From Promethearchaeota archaeon Loki_b31 (lineage in GTDB: Archaea; Asgardarchaeota; Lokiarchaeia; Sigyniarchaeales; SOKP01), in contig NJBI01000012.1 in NCBI GenBank assembly GCA_005222975.1, positions 1-62,594 of the forward strand: a stretch of 62,594 bases of DNA, read 5' to 3'. The notes under the pieces are model-generated. The model saw only the letters and a list, made by a program, of their open reading frames with translations, made no database searches and was not told where the DNA came from. Numbering within the stretch: position 1 is the stretch's first letter; the number at the start of each line of letters is the position of its first letter. The position numbers were made by a program, and so were the translations under genes. Positions 38,222-47,550 of this stretch are shown one piece after another.

Positions 38222-39511
38222 TTAAAAAGATTCTGCTCCTAACGATAAATAGGCAAACCTAGCAACTGCAGCTAAAATTTGGCTATAGAAGATTAACATC
38301 AAAATCCCTATTATTAGGAAAGAACAAAAGGTTATAAGAACAAAATAATCTAATTTTTTAATTTTTTTAGAGGCTCTCTTATAATGTTTAATTTTTTCGT
38401 ACCTATAATAAAGAACAATTGAAGAAATTGCAATTGAAATGATAGAATTAAGGTAAATTAGGGATTTTACTATAGAAAAACCGTACTTCCATACAATAAT
38501 TCCATTTCTATTTACCTCTAAAATTATTCCGTTATAAGCACTACTAATTAGGATATTTCCATTATCTAATAAATCTGCTTCGTAAGGAATAATTAAATCT
38601 TGAGCAAAACTCCACACAATTTGTTTACTGTCTTTATTAACCTCTATAATTCTACTGTTACTACTATCTGTAATTAATATATTTCCATTATACAGCTCGT
38701 CAGCGTCTCTCGGCCAATTCAATCCTTGGTCTAACTTCCACACTACTTCTTTTGTTGTATAATTAATTTCAATAATTCGATCGTTTCCAGAATCAGAGAT
38801 AATTATATTTCCACTATCTAAATAATCGGGATTATGTTGTCTAAATAAGAGAGTGTGGTTTTCGTAATCACCATACCACCAGATTATATTATCTGAATTA
38901 TTTGGGTCGTTAAAATCTGCGGTGTAATTAACCTCTATTATCAAATCAAAATTTCTTATAGAAATTAAACATGAATTCCAGGTACTATATTGTTTAAAAT
39001 CCACATCGTTAAGATGGGACCAGTCATAAGTTAAAGGATTATTATAATAATGATCGGGGCCCCATTCAGGATTAACTTTTGTCCAATTTATTTGTGCGGG
39101 CTCCCAACTCCAAATTATACTCTTATTAGGGTAATTCACTTCTATTACTCTATTATAACCCGTATCGGCAATTAATAAATGCCCGTTAGGCAATTCTAAA
39201 ACCTCGTGAGGATATGCCAATCCCCTTAATTCCCAGATTACATTTCCCTCGGGATCGACTTCGTATACTTTATGGGCAGGGTTATTCGGTTCTACTGGAT
39301 TTAGATCATCAATTCTATTTAAGTGATTCAACATTTCAGAAAAAGAAGCAGATACTATTAATGTATTTCCATTAGACTTTCGGTCAGCATCGTGAGGGAC
39401 ATCAATCAATTCAAGGTTATTAAATACAAAAAACATTATCATATTTGAAGATAACAATAAGATTATAAAAAATAGTAGAACTCTGTACCTTAATCTTAAT
39501 TTTCTTAACAT
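38222..39511 (-). CDS. Membrane-anchored beta-propeller protein (arylsulfotransferase-like)
   Basis: 429 aa. An N-terminal TM (about 10-32) is followed by an external domain made of repeats of the pattern GNILI-D-NR-IEVN (for example ADTGYNRVIEVNY, SDSGNDRIIEINY, TDSSNSRIIEVNK). Two C-terminal TMs (about 340-415) follow. The repeat style is that of the arylsulfotransferase/NHL-like propeller group. I do not see the sulfotransferase catalytic histidine with confidence, so it may be a binding rather than catalytic propeller. Confidence 0.75.
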   Translation of the reverse strand: MLRKLRLRYRVLLFFIILLLSSNMIMFFVFNNLELIDVPHDADRKSNGNTLIVSASFSEMLNHLNRIDDLNPVEPNNPAHKVYEVDPEGNVIWELRGLAYPHEVLELPNGHLLIADTGYNRVIEVNYPNKSIIWSWEPAQINWTKVNPEWGPDHYYNNPLTYDWSHLNDVDFKQYSTWNSCLISIRNFDLIIEVNYTADFNDPNNSDNIIWWYGDYENHTLLFRQHNPDYLDSGNIIISDSGNDRIIEINYTTKEVVWKLDQGLNWPRDADELYNGNILITDSSNSRIIEVNKDSKQIVWSFAQDLIIPYEADLLDNGNILISSAYNGIILEVNRNGIIVWKYGFSIVKSLIYLNSIISIAISSIVLYYRYEKIKHYKRASKKIKKLDYFVLITFCSFLIIGILMLIFYSQILAAVARFAYLSLGAESF

Positions 39512-39618
39512 AAATTAGATTTTGCTTTTATTATTTAAATAAGTTTCGCGTAGTTTTATAAATGAATGAAGAATTATAAAAAATATTTGATAATGCAAAA
39601 AAAATAGAGAATTTCAAA

Positions 39619-40704
39619 ATGACTGAAACAAACATATATTTCGAAAATAATGCCAATCTAGAAAAGATAAAAGATAAGAAAATTGCAATAATAGGGTATG
39701 GAAATCAAGGAAGGGCTCAAGCACTTAACCTAAGAGACAGCGGTCTAGATGTGATAATTGGTAATAAAGAAGATTCTTACAAAGAAAAGGCTATGAAGGA
39801 TGGTTTTAAAATATTCAACATCTCTGAGGCTGTAAAGCGCGCAGATATTGTCTTTCTACTAACTCCAGACGAGACCATGCCCGAAATGTTTGAAAAAGAA
39901 ATTGTGCCAAATCTTAAGGATGGAGCTTGTATAAATTTTGCAAGTGGATATAACATTGCTTTCAATCTCATAAATCCTCCAGATAACATTGATGTAATAA
40001 TGATCGCTCCGCGCATGATAGGTGTTGGTGTCAGAGAAAATTACCTTAATGGAGAAGGTTTTTACAGCTTTATTGGAGTACATCAAGAAGTAACTGGAAA
40101 TGCTAAACAAATATTATTAGCACTTGCAAAAGCACTAGGAACTCTGAAAAAAGGGGGTGTTGAAATATCAATGAAACAAGAAGCTATATTAGATTTGTTC
40201 AATGAACAGGCGTTTGGTCCTGCATTTGGAAGAGTTCTTTTAACATGCATTAAAGTCTTAATTAAAAATGGTCTTCCTCCTGAGGCAGTTCTTATTGAAA
40301 TGTACATGAGTAATGAAATGTCATATACTTATCAAAAAATGGCTCAAATAGGTCTCGTGAAGCAAACAAATTTCCATTCTCATACTTCTCAATATGGAGC
40401 AATGTCAAGAGGAGTTAGATATATAAATCTGCCTTTGGAAGAGAAAATGCAAAGGTCTTATGATGAGATAGCGTCTGGAAAATTTGCAAAAGAATGGTCT
40501 GGAAAAGTCTCAAAACTTAAATTCAAAATTATAAAATATTTTGCCATGAAACAAGAAATAAACAAGATTGAACAAGAAGTCCGCAAAAATTTAAAATTGA
40601 AAGATTTTGATGTATACTCCGCCCCTGAGAATATTGAAGAACTCTTAAAAAAACCTGAGGTCAAAAACGAGTTAAAAAACATCATGGATTCTTTTGAATT
40701 TTAG
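39619..40704 (+). CDS. ilvC: Ketol-acid reductoisomerase
   Basis: 361 aa. NADPH-binding GYGNQGRAQALNL starts at G26, and the metal-ligand segment DLFNEQAFGP carries the acidic residues. The C-terminal knotted helical domain (about 195-361) is of the short type. KARI converts acetolactate to 2,3-dihydroxy-isovalerate in valine/leucine synthesis. The sequence is divergent (for example AFGPAFG where KARI usually has a Gly/Leu-rich turn), so substrate may differ. No ilvB, ilvN or ilvD is adjacent. Confidence 0.82.
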   Translation: MTETNIYFENNANLEKIKDKKIAIIGYGNQGRAQALNLRDSGLDVIIGNKEDSYKEKAMKDGFKIFNISEAVKRADIVFLLTPDETMPEMFEKEIVPNLKDGACINFASGYNIAFNLINPPDNIDVIMIAPRMIGVGVRENYLNGEGFYSFIGVHQEVTGNAKQILLALAKALGTLKKGGVEISMKQEAILDLFNEQAFGPAFGRVLLTCIKVLIKNGLPPEAVLIEMYMSNEMSYTYQKMAQIGLVKQTNFHSHTSQYGAMSRGVRYINLPLEEKMQRSYDEIASGKFAKEWSGKVSKLKFKIIKYFAMKQEINKIEQEVRKNLKLKDFDVYSAPENIEELLKKPEVKNELKNIMDSFEF

Positions 40705-40749
40705 CATTTATTAAGGCGTTAAATTGCCTTTGAAAGAGATGTGTTTAAA

Positions 40750-41571
40750 ATGGCTAATGAAAATATTGTCATTGGATTAATTATTGGAATAATTGCTTAT
40801 ATCTGTCTTGATATAGGGAAAGGAATCCAAAAGTATGCAATTGAAGGTTTTAAAGAAGAAAACTCTATTAAGAAAAAAAATTCTGGAATATGGGTCGTTG
40901 GAACTATTTTAACAAGTTTATACATGTTCATCCAATGGGCTGCTTTATTTTTTGCCCCAATTAATATCGTAGCTCCATTAGAAGGTGTTGGGCTAATTAT
41001 TCTTTTACTTTTTTCTTATTATATCTTAAAAGAACATATAACCCCTATTGAAATTAGCGGTGTTTTTTTCATAATTATAGGAACTGTTTTAGTAACACTG
41101 TTTAACATAAATGTTGGAAGCCTTAACATGAGTAATTTCAACCTACTTTTTTTCTTGTGTTTTTCTATAATTATTCTCGTAATTGAGTCGATTTTTATTT
41201 TTATATCTAAATTAAATGATTATAAATTCGTTGGAATAATTATTGCGCTTACAGCAGGAACCACTAATGCATTGCAAACTGTTTCAAAGCGGATTACAAC
41301 TATTCCCGAAATGACACTATATTTCACATTAGCTACATTTATTTTTGCGCCATCAACTTTGCTTATAACTCAATACGCCTTTACTAAAGCAAAAGCTAAT
41401 CAAGTTGTACCTTGTTTTACTTCTACTAGCATTATTTTGGCTTCCTTAATGAGTGTTTTAACTTTAAATGGAAGTATTAGCTGGATTCAAGTTATTGGAA
41501 TCATTGTAATTGTAATTGGGATTATTTTAATTTCAGCATTTCAAAAAGAAAGCGAAAACTTAACTAAATAA
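40750..41571 (+). CDS. DMT-superfamily transporter (NIPA/EamA-like)
   Basis: 273 aa, about nine TM helices in two related halves, with the EamA-like signature GIFLIG-type strands (ISGVFFIIIGTVLVTLF and IQVIGIIVIVIGIILIS) ending each half. SLYMFIQWAALFFAPINIVAPLE resembles NIPA-type magnesium transporters more than drug exporters, but the substrate is not determined. I choose ATG 40750 over GTG 40741. It is 45 bp downstream of ilvC and may share its transcript. Confidence 0.82.
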   Translation: MANENIVIGLIIGIIAYICLDIGKGIQKYAIEGFKEENSIKKKNSGIWVVGTILTSLYMFIQWAALFFAPINIVAPLEGVGLIILLLFSYYILKEHITPIEISGVFFIIIGTVLVTLFNINVGSLNMSNFNLLFFLCFSIIILVIESIFIFISKLNDYKFVGIIIALTAGTTNALQTVSKRITTIPEMTLYFTLATFIFAPSTLLITQYAFTKAKANQVVPCFTSTSIILASLMSVLTLNGSISWIQVIGIIVIVIGIILISAFQKESENLTK

Positions 41572-41596
41572 AAATAAGTCGTTAAATAATCTTTCA

Positions 41597-41977
41597 TTAA
41601 TCCTTTTTAAAAATTATATCTTCAATACCAATCCATTCTTTGGCGTCCTCAAGGTTGGATACGATTTTCCTTTTAGAAGATTCAGCGTGCTCTAGAAGAT
41701 ATTTGAATTCTACGCCTAATGGTGGATTTTTCGAGATTATAAATGCAGATTTGTTAAGTTTTTCATTATTTCGTTTTAATAAATCTAAGATTGTATCGAT
41801 TGACTCTATCCGTAAAAGAATCGCTTCGGTAATGTCGATAATTACATTCAAATTCTCGTGAATATCTTTAGTTAAATCCTCAAATTCTATTACAAATCTT
41901 TCTGCTACAGGTAAAGGGAAAGTTCCAATTGCTTTTATGTAAAAACTATCGTCACCTATTTTCTCAATTTGATACAT
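41597..41977 (-). CDS. STAS/SpoIIAA-like domain protein
   Basis: 126 aa. The pattern of an N-terminal beta strand, helix (VAERFVIEFEDLTKDI), strand NVIIDITEAI, helix and strand SAFIISKNP is that of SpoIIAA-like/STAS domains found in archaea and bacteria. No phosphorylatable serine could be confidently assigned in the expected loop. It probably acts by protein-protein contact. Convergent with the DMT transporter. Confidence 0.6.
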   Translation of the reverse strand: MYQIEKIGDDSFYIKAIGTFPLPVAERFVIEFEDLTKDIHENLNVIIDITEAILLRIESIDTILDLLKRNNEKLNKSAFIISKNPPLGVEFKYLLEHAESSKRKIVSNLEDAKEWIGIEDIIFKKD

Positions 41978-42121
41978 TTTATTGTAAATTTTTCTGTTTT
42001 AAATAAAAGTATAGCAAATTGTTTATATTAATTTTTTTAGTTTTAGTTTCATCTTTTTTTATAAATTTGTTAAATTTCCTTGAAGACAAACGATTTATGC
42101 CATGTTCCATTTAAATATGTA

Positions 42122-43372
42122 ATGAAAAGAGGAGAAAAAATATCGGAAAGCATTTCCTCAACGGATAGATCAGACCGAGTAAGAAGGAGAAATCTATGGT
42201 CCCAGATCATTATGAATATCATACATGGATTTGGATTGAGTGCTTTTAATGTTGTTCTACAACCTTTCATAGTAAATTTTACAGGCTCTCTCTTTTTCAC
42301 AGGTATTATAATTTCAATTTCAAGCATAATGCAATTTTTACCAATGCCCTTTATTGGCAAATTAGCTGATAAATATGGTCTTAAGAATATATGGTTATTT
42401 GGGCCCCCAATTTACGCTTTTGGATTAATTATATTAATCTTTACAAATAATATCCCAATTCTCATAGTTGGAGTGCTTACTTATATGCTGGGCGCCATGG
42501 TTAGCAGTTTAAATTTTCAAATATTCGTATCTGAAAACAGCGGTGAAAATAAAAAGGGAATAATGTACGGTCTTGTGTTCTTCGCATTTTTTGGAGGAAG
42601 TATTGGTGGTACATCCTTAGTTATGCTTGATTTAGGGTTTAGTTATCAATTCTATTTTCAAGTTTTCATAATCATTCTAATTTTGGAGTGGCTTATTCTA
42701 GTTTTAATTATTAGAAGTCCTGATGCTATTATAAAACATAGAGAATTAGATTTAATAAAATCTGTAGAGCTAAAACAGAAAAAAGCTACTAAACTCTTTC
42801 AAAACCCTAAAATAAAGGTAGCTACTATTTTCTTTACTTTAGATGTATTTGTATGGGGTATAGCGTTATCAATATATAATGCTGGTTTGACAACTTATTA
42901 TCATTTCACACCTGCAGAAATCGCTTCTATAGCTGTATGGTTTCACATCTCAAATATGGTTTCCCAGATTCCCGCTGGAAGAATTGCAGATAAGATAGGG
43001 GAAAAAAAGAGTTTAATTATAAGCCAGATTTTTGGAATGGTATTTTTTTCCATGAACATATTGATTTCAGTTTTGTGGTCCCAGGGGATTACAGGATTCG
43101 CTTTTCCTGGATTAATCATTGGAGAAATATTTTTTGGAATTGCAGTAACTACTTTTATCCCTTCTGAGCAGATGACCTTAACTAACTTAGACGATAGCAG
43201 AAAAGCTGAATCTTATGGAATTGTAGCATTTATCAGAGGGATTGGTATGATGCCTACTGGAGCGATTGGGGGGTTTCTTGCAGAAAATGTGCACTACATT
43301 GCTCCTTTTGCCGTAGCATTAGTAGGTTTGGGTTTTGAAATATGGTTTTTAGCGAAATACTTTAAGGATTAA
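42122..43372 (+). CDS. Major facilitator superfamily transporter
   Basis: About 416 aa, roughly 12 TM helices, with MFS loop motifs GKLADKYGLKN between TM2 and TM3 and GRIADKIGEKKS in the second half. A long charged loop (about residues 195-230) separates the two halves, as is common. The substrate is unknown. Start ATG 42122 is chosen; an upstream TTG (42080) would add 14 residues without membrane character. Confidence 0.87.
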   Translation: MKRGEKISESISSTDRSDRVRRRNLWSQIIMNIIHGFGLSAFNVVLQPFIVNFTGSLFFTGIIISISSIMQFLPMPFIGKLADKYGLKNIWLFGPPIYAFGLIILIFTNNIPILIVGVLTYMLGAMVSSLNFQIFVSENSGENKKGIMYGLVFFAFFGGSIGGTSLVMLDLGFSYQFYFQVFIIILILEWLILVLIIRSPDAIIKHRELDLIKSVELKQKKATKLFQNPKIKVATIFFTLDVFVWGIALSIYNAGLTTYYHFTPAEIASIAVWFHISNMVSQIPAGRIADKIGEKKSLIISQIFGMVFFSMNILISVLWSQGITGFAFPGLIIGEIFFGIAVTTFIPSEQMTLTNLDDSRKAESYGIVAFIRGIGMMPTGAIGGFLAENVHYIAPFAVALVGLGFEIWFLAKYFKD

Positions 43373-43449
43373 TCGTAATCTCCATTAAAATTAACATTGG
43401 ATAAATTACTATTCAAATATTAAAAAAGAATTTTTAAAAAAAAATGTAA

Positions 43450-44328
43450 TTATTTTCCGTTTCCTTGTTTCCACTTTTTGTAAGACTCTAAAAATGCTTT
43501 TACCTTATCTACTTCAAAGTCCTGGACATCTGTCGCAAATTGTTTTTCTTCTCCTTCTACTGGATTGAAATTAAGATATAAAAGTTTAAGTTTTTCAAGT
43601 TTTTCCAAGCTTTCTAAATTATCTAAACTAGAAAGCTTATTCGTATCAAGATACAATGTTTCGAGATTTACGAGCGATTCCAAATTTTTAATCTCCGTTA
43701 AATTGTTATTATTAAGATATAAAACAGTAAGGTTTGTCAAAGTATCTAAACCCTTTATTTCCGTGATTTGGTTATAAGCTAGAAATAATCTACTTAGATT
43801 AGTTAATGCCTCTAAGTTCTTGATCTCTGTTATCTGATTGCGATTAAGATCCAAGACTTGGAGATTAGCTAAATTTTCTAAATTTTTTATTTCGTTTATC
43901 TGGTTACTAACAAGGGTTAATCGTATAAGTTCAGTTATTGATTCTAAATTCTTCAGCTCAGTGATCTTATTATTATTTATCTCTAACCATTGAAGGTTGG
44001 TTAAAGAATCGAGTCCTCTCAGCTCATGAATTTGATTTCCATTAAGGAATATGCGATCAAGTTTGGTCAAAGATTCAAGACCCTCAATTACTTGGAGCTG
44101 ATTATTGTTAAGAAATAACTGCGTGAGATTAGTTAATTCATCTAACCCTTTCAATTTTTCAATTTTATTGTTTGAAAGATCTAATGCTGTAACATGTTTT
44201 AACTTAGCAAGCCCTTTTAGCTCTGTCACATCTATTATATCCATATAATTTATAGCTAACCTGATATGGCCGAGTTCTTCTCTTACATTGAATTTTTTAC
44301 CATTAACCTTTATTGATCCAAGTCCCAT
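43450..44328 (-). CDS. SDS22-type leucine-rich repeat protein
   Basis: 292 aa made of about ten 22-residue repeats (consensus LTNL-L-L--N-ITEIKNLE, residues about 40-260) with a short N-terminal strand region and a C-terminal charged cap. The repeat length and the E-I-K-N-L-E turn are those of the SDS22-like subfamily, which in eukaryotes includes regulators of protein phosphatase 1. No enzymatic domain is attached, so it is a pure binding scaffold. Partner unknown. Confidence 0.9.
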   Translation of the reverse strand: MGLGSIKVNGKKFNVREELGHIRLAINYMDIIDVTELKGLAKLKHVTALDLSNNKIEKLKGLDELTNLTQLFLNNNQLQVIEGLESLTKLDRIFLNGNQIHELRGLDSLTNLQWLEINNNKITELKNLESITELIRLTLVSNQINEIKNLENLANLQVLDLNRNQITEIKNLEALTNLSRLFLAYNQITEIKGLDTLTNLTVLYLNNNNLTEIKNLESLVNLETLYLDTNKLSSLDNLESLEKLEKLKLLYLNFNPVEGEEKQFATDVQDFEVDKVKAFLESYKKWKQGNGK

Positions 44329-44535
44329 TATACATCTCCATATATTTTTAATTTTATTATTTTTTAATTATGATCTGCAATTATAATAAACCTTTCTTTT
44401 TCCTAATTCTATGGCAAAAAAAAATTTGATACAAAGATTTAAATATGTAAAAAGTCCATTATAATTATATACGTCCATTCTTAACAATTACTTATTAACA
44501 TAGAAAATATTAAATATAATAATGGTAAAATTGAA

Positions 44536-45489
44536 ATGAATCAAAAAATTGAGAGCCTTACCGATGGTCAAATTGCAAAATTAGTAGGTTTTCTAAAAAA
44601 AATTAATTATCCACAAGAGGAATTAAAATATGCTATAAAAAAGAAACTAAATAAGTCCACTCTTGTAAAGAACGATAATTTTGATAATTCGATAAAACTT
44701 GAGGACCTAATTAGATTAGGGATTCAAGAGATTGATTTTGAATGGTTAATATCTCAAATCTCTATGGATGTTTTTACTTTGTTCGAAAAATCAATCAGTC
44801 GAGGTCAAGTAAAAGCTATAATAAAACGCGTTTTGGGAGTAATCCTTTCAAGTACAGATCGAAGTCAACTATATGAAATGCGTAAAAAAATTAGGAAATC
44901 TGAAAAATTTCTAACTTATTTTGGAGAATGGGGTAAAGAACCCGGCTATTTATTTAAAGTGATTATAACTGGATTGGACGACTATCAATCAAGGAAACTT
45001 CATTCCTTGCATATCGCTCCTAAGATGTCTGGAGAAAGAATAACGATCGGAGTTGAATTCTACACCAAAACAATAGAATCCTACAATAAATCTTTTATAA
45101 AATTACAGTTTTGGAATGTATCAGGAAATAAAAGGTTTGAATTTCTAAGAGAGCGTTACTACAAGGGTGCGAGTGCTATGATAATATTTTATGAAAAAGG
45201 GAATCAGGAATCACTTAAATCAGCTAAAAAGTATTATTCAGAATTTAAAAAAGCAACGAACTTAAAATTTAAATTAATAAAATTGAAGGATGTATATATC
45301 GATACGCCAATAATTCTTGTAGGATTAGGAGGTAAATCCTTAATACCCTTAGAAGGTGGCCCTTATCTTGCAAAAGATTTAGGAGCAACTTATTTTGATA
45401 AAAATGAGATACGGAGAGGAGAATTTGAAGAAATTTTTAATTATGTTTCGGTCGAATTGGTCGTAAAGTGTCAAAACCCAAAGAAATAA
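44536..45489 (+). CDS. Degenerate Ras-like small-GTPase domain protein
   Basis: 317 aa. After a helical N-terminal domain of about 135 residues comes a Rab/Arf-like fold: FKVIITGLDD with the P-loop position at G146, then VEFYTK, then WNVSGNKRFEFLRERYYKGASA starting at W193 (compare WDTAGQE-RF). The phosphate-binding lysine-Ser/Thr of the P-loop is missing (DDYQSRK) and the DxxG motif is changed to N-V-S-G. It therefore probably binds little or no GTP and acts as a pseudo-GTPase. Convergent with a longin-like gene. Confidence 0.8.
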   Translation: MNQKIESLTDGQIAKLVGFLKKINYPQEELKYAIKKKLNKSTLVKNDNFDNSIKLEDLIRLGIQEIDFEWLISQISMDVFTLFEKSISRGQVKAIIKRVLGVILSSTDRSQLYEMRKKIRKSEKFLTYFGEWGKEPGYLFKVIITGLDDYQSRKLHSLHIAPKMSGERITIGVEFYTKTIESYNKSFIKLQFWNVSGNKRFEFLRERYYKGASAMIIFYEKGNQESLKSAKKYYSEFKKATNLKFKLIKLKDVYIDTPIILVGLGGKSLIPLEGGPYLAKDLGATYFDKNEIRRGEFEEIFNYVSVELVVKCQNPKK

Positions 45490-45499
45490 TCCCGAAATT

Positions 45500-46258
45500 T
45501 TACTCATTCTTAAAATTTTCCGACACATTTAGATTTATTTCAAAGAGTTTATCTTGGATTTTGTTCTGTATTTCCTTAGAAATATTGTTTATTATTTCGT
45601 CAGGTACATATTCCAAGTATGCATATAACTCATTTTGAATTATCAGTCCAATTTCACTCATCGATTTTTCAATAGTTTCGTGTTTTCTTAAATATATGTT
45701 TTTGTATGTTTGTATATACTTTACATTAAACTTTTTAAGCCAATTTTTACCCTTACTTTCCAATATCCTAAGGACTTCTCTGGAACTCGCATCGTTAAAA
45801 TTCTCGAATTCGTATTTGTATTTAGTTAACTTATCTTCGCAGTATTTTAAAACTTGAGCTCTTTCTTTTGAAGTCAAATTAGTTTGAGAATTTAGAAAAA
45901 CAATAACCATATAATCGAATAAGAAATATATTTGAGCTTTAATGTTGGAACCATAGATTTCAAGATGAGACAGGTTTTTTATGTTGGTTTGTCCCGCAAA
46001 TATTTGAAATGAACTCAAATACATGGAAATTAGATCGAGTTCCAGAAGACTATTATCTCCTTCTGATAGATAAGACTTAATCGGACCGTAACCATTCTCG
46101 CTTTTTGAACCATACTCAAAAACGGTTATGGTATTTCCGTATTGATCTGAGACGATAATGCCGATGATGGGCGGTACAGTGTTAAAATTATGGGTGCGAT
46201 ATGCCGTTTCGGTTAATTTCTTTTCAACGAAACTATCGTCTTTTTGAGTTCCAAGCAC
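45500..46258 (-). CDS. Longin-like domain protein
   Basis: 252 aa. Residues about 28-150 show the longin/roadblock-type strand-strand-helix pattern: IIGIIVSDQYGNTITVFEY, then a helix DLISMYLSSFQIFAG, LEIYGSNIKAQIYFLF and VIVFLNSQTNL. The remaining part is a charged helical tail with KNIYLRKHETIEKSMSEIG. Longin domains in eukaryotes and Asgard archaea partner small GTPases and trafficking factors. Start is GTG 46258. The adjacent convergent gene encodes the pseudo-GTPase. The domain call is by fold pattern only. Confidence 0.6.
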   Translation of the reverse strand: MLGTQKDDSFVEKKLTETAYRTHNFNTVPPIIGIIVSDQYGNTITVFEYGSKSENGYGPIKSYLSEGDNSLLELDLISMYLSSFQIFAGQTNIKNLSHLEIYGSNIKAQIYFLFDYMVIVFLNSQTNLTSKERAQVLKYCEDKLTKYKYEFENFNDASSREVLRILESKGKNWLKKFNVKYIQTYKNIYLRKHETIEKSMSEIGLIIQNELYAYLEYVPDEIINNISKEIQNKIQDKLFEINLNVSENFKNE

Positions 46259-46320
46259 AAATCAAAATAAACGATAACGCTATAAAGATAAGAGGGAGTG
46301 CTGATTTTTAGGAAAAAAGC

Positions 46321-46350
46321 GAGAGGTTCCGACATTTATGATCGTGAAAC
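46321..46350. repeat. 30-bp direct repeat, left copy
   Basis: 27 of 30 positions match the copy at 47208-47237 in the same orientation; the differences are at offsets 6, 13 and 14. The shared core is TTTATGATCGTGAAAC. It lies 105 bp beyond the VapC stop. Confidence 0.75.
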
Positions 46351-46455
46351 TTTATAGCAATATAATAATCAATTGGGCAAAATTGGGATGATAAAAGAAA
46401 AAAAGAGATCATTTAAATTGTAAAAACTCTTAGAGACTAAAATTTTCTAATAAGA

Positions 46456-46860
46456 CTATTTCCAAGATCTTAGTTGTAATTTAAAGATTTCCTTAAATTT
46501 TTTATCAGTAGAATAAATGATATTTGTATTGTGTTTTTTACAGGTCATGGCAATTATCTCGTCGTGTAATTCGTGGCTTTTGATGTTTTCTAGCATTAAT
46601 TTGATGATTTCAATGTCAAAATCATCAATTATTACATTTTCAGATTTTTCCCATCTTTCAATAGCCCTTTTAACCGCTTCTACTTTACCAGTTTTTCGCA
46701 TTTTCCACAATAATTCAGATATTGCAATAATGGGAATTATTACAGTTATTTCTCCATCTATTACTTTTTTCTTCAGTTCTTGAAGCGTTAACGGAACTTT
46801 TTTATAATCATAATGGAAATAAAATAAGACTTGTGCGTCAATTACTGCTTTTTCTGTCAT
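46456..46860 (-). CDS. vapC: PIN-domain ribonuclease toxin (VapC-like)
   Basis: 134 aa. PIN-fold acidic residues are seen in VIDAQVLFYF (D8), ISELLWKMR (E) and ELHDEIIAMTCKKHNTNIIYSTD (two D). It would cleave tRNA or rRNA in free form. Its gene is preceded, 20 bp away, by an AbrB-type antitoxin, giving a standard VapBC module. The module is framed by diverged copies of a 30-bp direct repeat, as in a small mobile or duplicated cassette. Confidence 0.87.
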   Translation of the reverse strand: MTEKAVIDAQVLFYFHYDYKKVPLTLQELKKKVIDGEITVIIPIIAISELLWKMRKTGKVEAVKRAIERWEKSENVIIDDFDIEIIKLMLENIKSHELHDEIIAMTCKKHNTNIIYSTDKKFKEIFKLQLRSWK

Positions 46861-46880
46861 TTTAGATCAACAAAAAGTAA

Positions 46881-47129
46881 TTAATCTTTAATTGGAAACA
46901 ATGATCTTTTTGCTTCTTTCAGCTCTTCGTCCGTGAATGGAGAAACTCCTTCAAAGAGGTTATCTTCAATTTCGAGGGGATGAATCTTTTTTCTAATTAG
47001 GATTACCTTATCCTCGTTTAATTCCATTTCTACTAAATTCGTATCGTTAATAGCTAATTTGTCTCTCCACTCTTTTGGTATGACTATTCTTCCATTTGAA
47101 GAAACTTTTTGGGTTAATTTTTCAACCAT
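46881..47129 (-). CDS. vapB: AbrB/SpoVT-type antitoxin (VapB-like)
   Basis: 82 aa. The swapped-hairpin fold is marked by KVSSNGRIVIPKEWRDKL at the N-terminus, and a C-terminal toxin-binding tail contains LEIEDNLFEGVSPFTDEEL. It should bind its own promoter and neutralise the PIN toxin. The start is ATG 47129; the right copy of the 30-bp repeat begins 79 bp upstream and could overlap its promoter or operator. Confidence 0.87.
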   Translation of the reverse strand: MVEKLTQKVSSNGRIVIPKEWRDKLAINDTNLVEMELNEDKVILIRKKIHPLEIEDNLFEGVSPFTDEELKEAKRSLFPIKD

Positions 47130-47207
47130 TTTAAAATTCTTTTTTTTTAATTGTCATTGTAATAATGTAAATGACATCTAATAAATATTATCACTTACAT
47201 AAAAAAT

Positions 47208-47237
47208 GAGAGATTCCGATTTTTATGATCGTGAAAC
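47208..47237. repeat. 30-bp direct repeat, right copy
   Basis: Partner of the copy at 46321-46350 (27/30 identical, same orientation). It lies upstream of VapB and 81 bp from the tRNA-Trp 3' end. No third copy or spacer array is seen next to it. Confidence 0.75.
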
Positions 47238-47318
47238 AAGTCTTTCACGCACAAACATATCACTTAGAGGATATATTTTACTTACTTATGAAAAAATTAT
47301 TGAAAATATTAAAAAAAG

Positions 47319-47422
47319 TGGGAGCGACCGGATTTGAACCGGTGACCAACAAGTCTGGAGCCTGCCGCGTTCAGCACTTTGCTGCGAACGAACAAAGTCA
47401 TACCGAGCTTCGCCACGCCCCC
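47319..47422 (-). tRNA. tRNA-Trp (CCA) with D-arm intron
   Basis: On the minus strand the acceptor GGGGGCG pairs with CGCTCCC, and A47319 is the discriminator. The anticodon CCA is at 47358-47356 in the loop CTCCAGA. The T arm is ACCGG-TTCAAAT-CCGGT. The D stem GCGA has no normal partner until 30 nt (47399-47370) are removed; joining T22 to C23 then gives TCGC and a perfect stem. The removed segment forms its own hairpin (ACTTTG/CAAAGT). The anticodon loop has no intron, unlike many archaeal tRNA-Trp genes. Confidence 0.88.
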
Positions 47423-47550
47423 ATGTTTTAGGAAAATAAGTCGTGGCGTAAAATAATTTATATAAAATAACTACAAATTTTTAATTTTACTAATTACTCA
47501 TAATATTTCAGTTTTATGAAATGTTAAAATAATTTTGAATTGAAAAAAAT

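Noticed and set aside
46321..47237. CRISPR array suggested by 30-bp repeats ending in GAAAC
   Set aside because: Only two diverged copies about 890 bp apart with genes between them, no regular spacers and no cas genes.
47225..47431. 68-aa open frame on the plus strand
   Set aside because: It runs antisense through the tRNA-Trp gene; its coding look comes from the conserved tRNA sequence.
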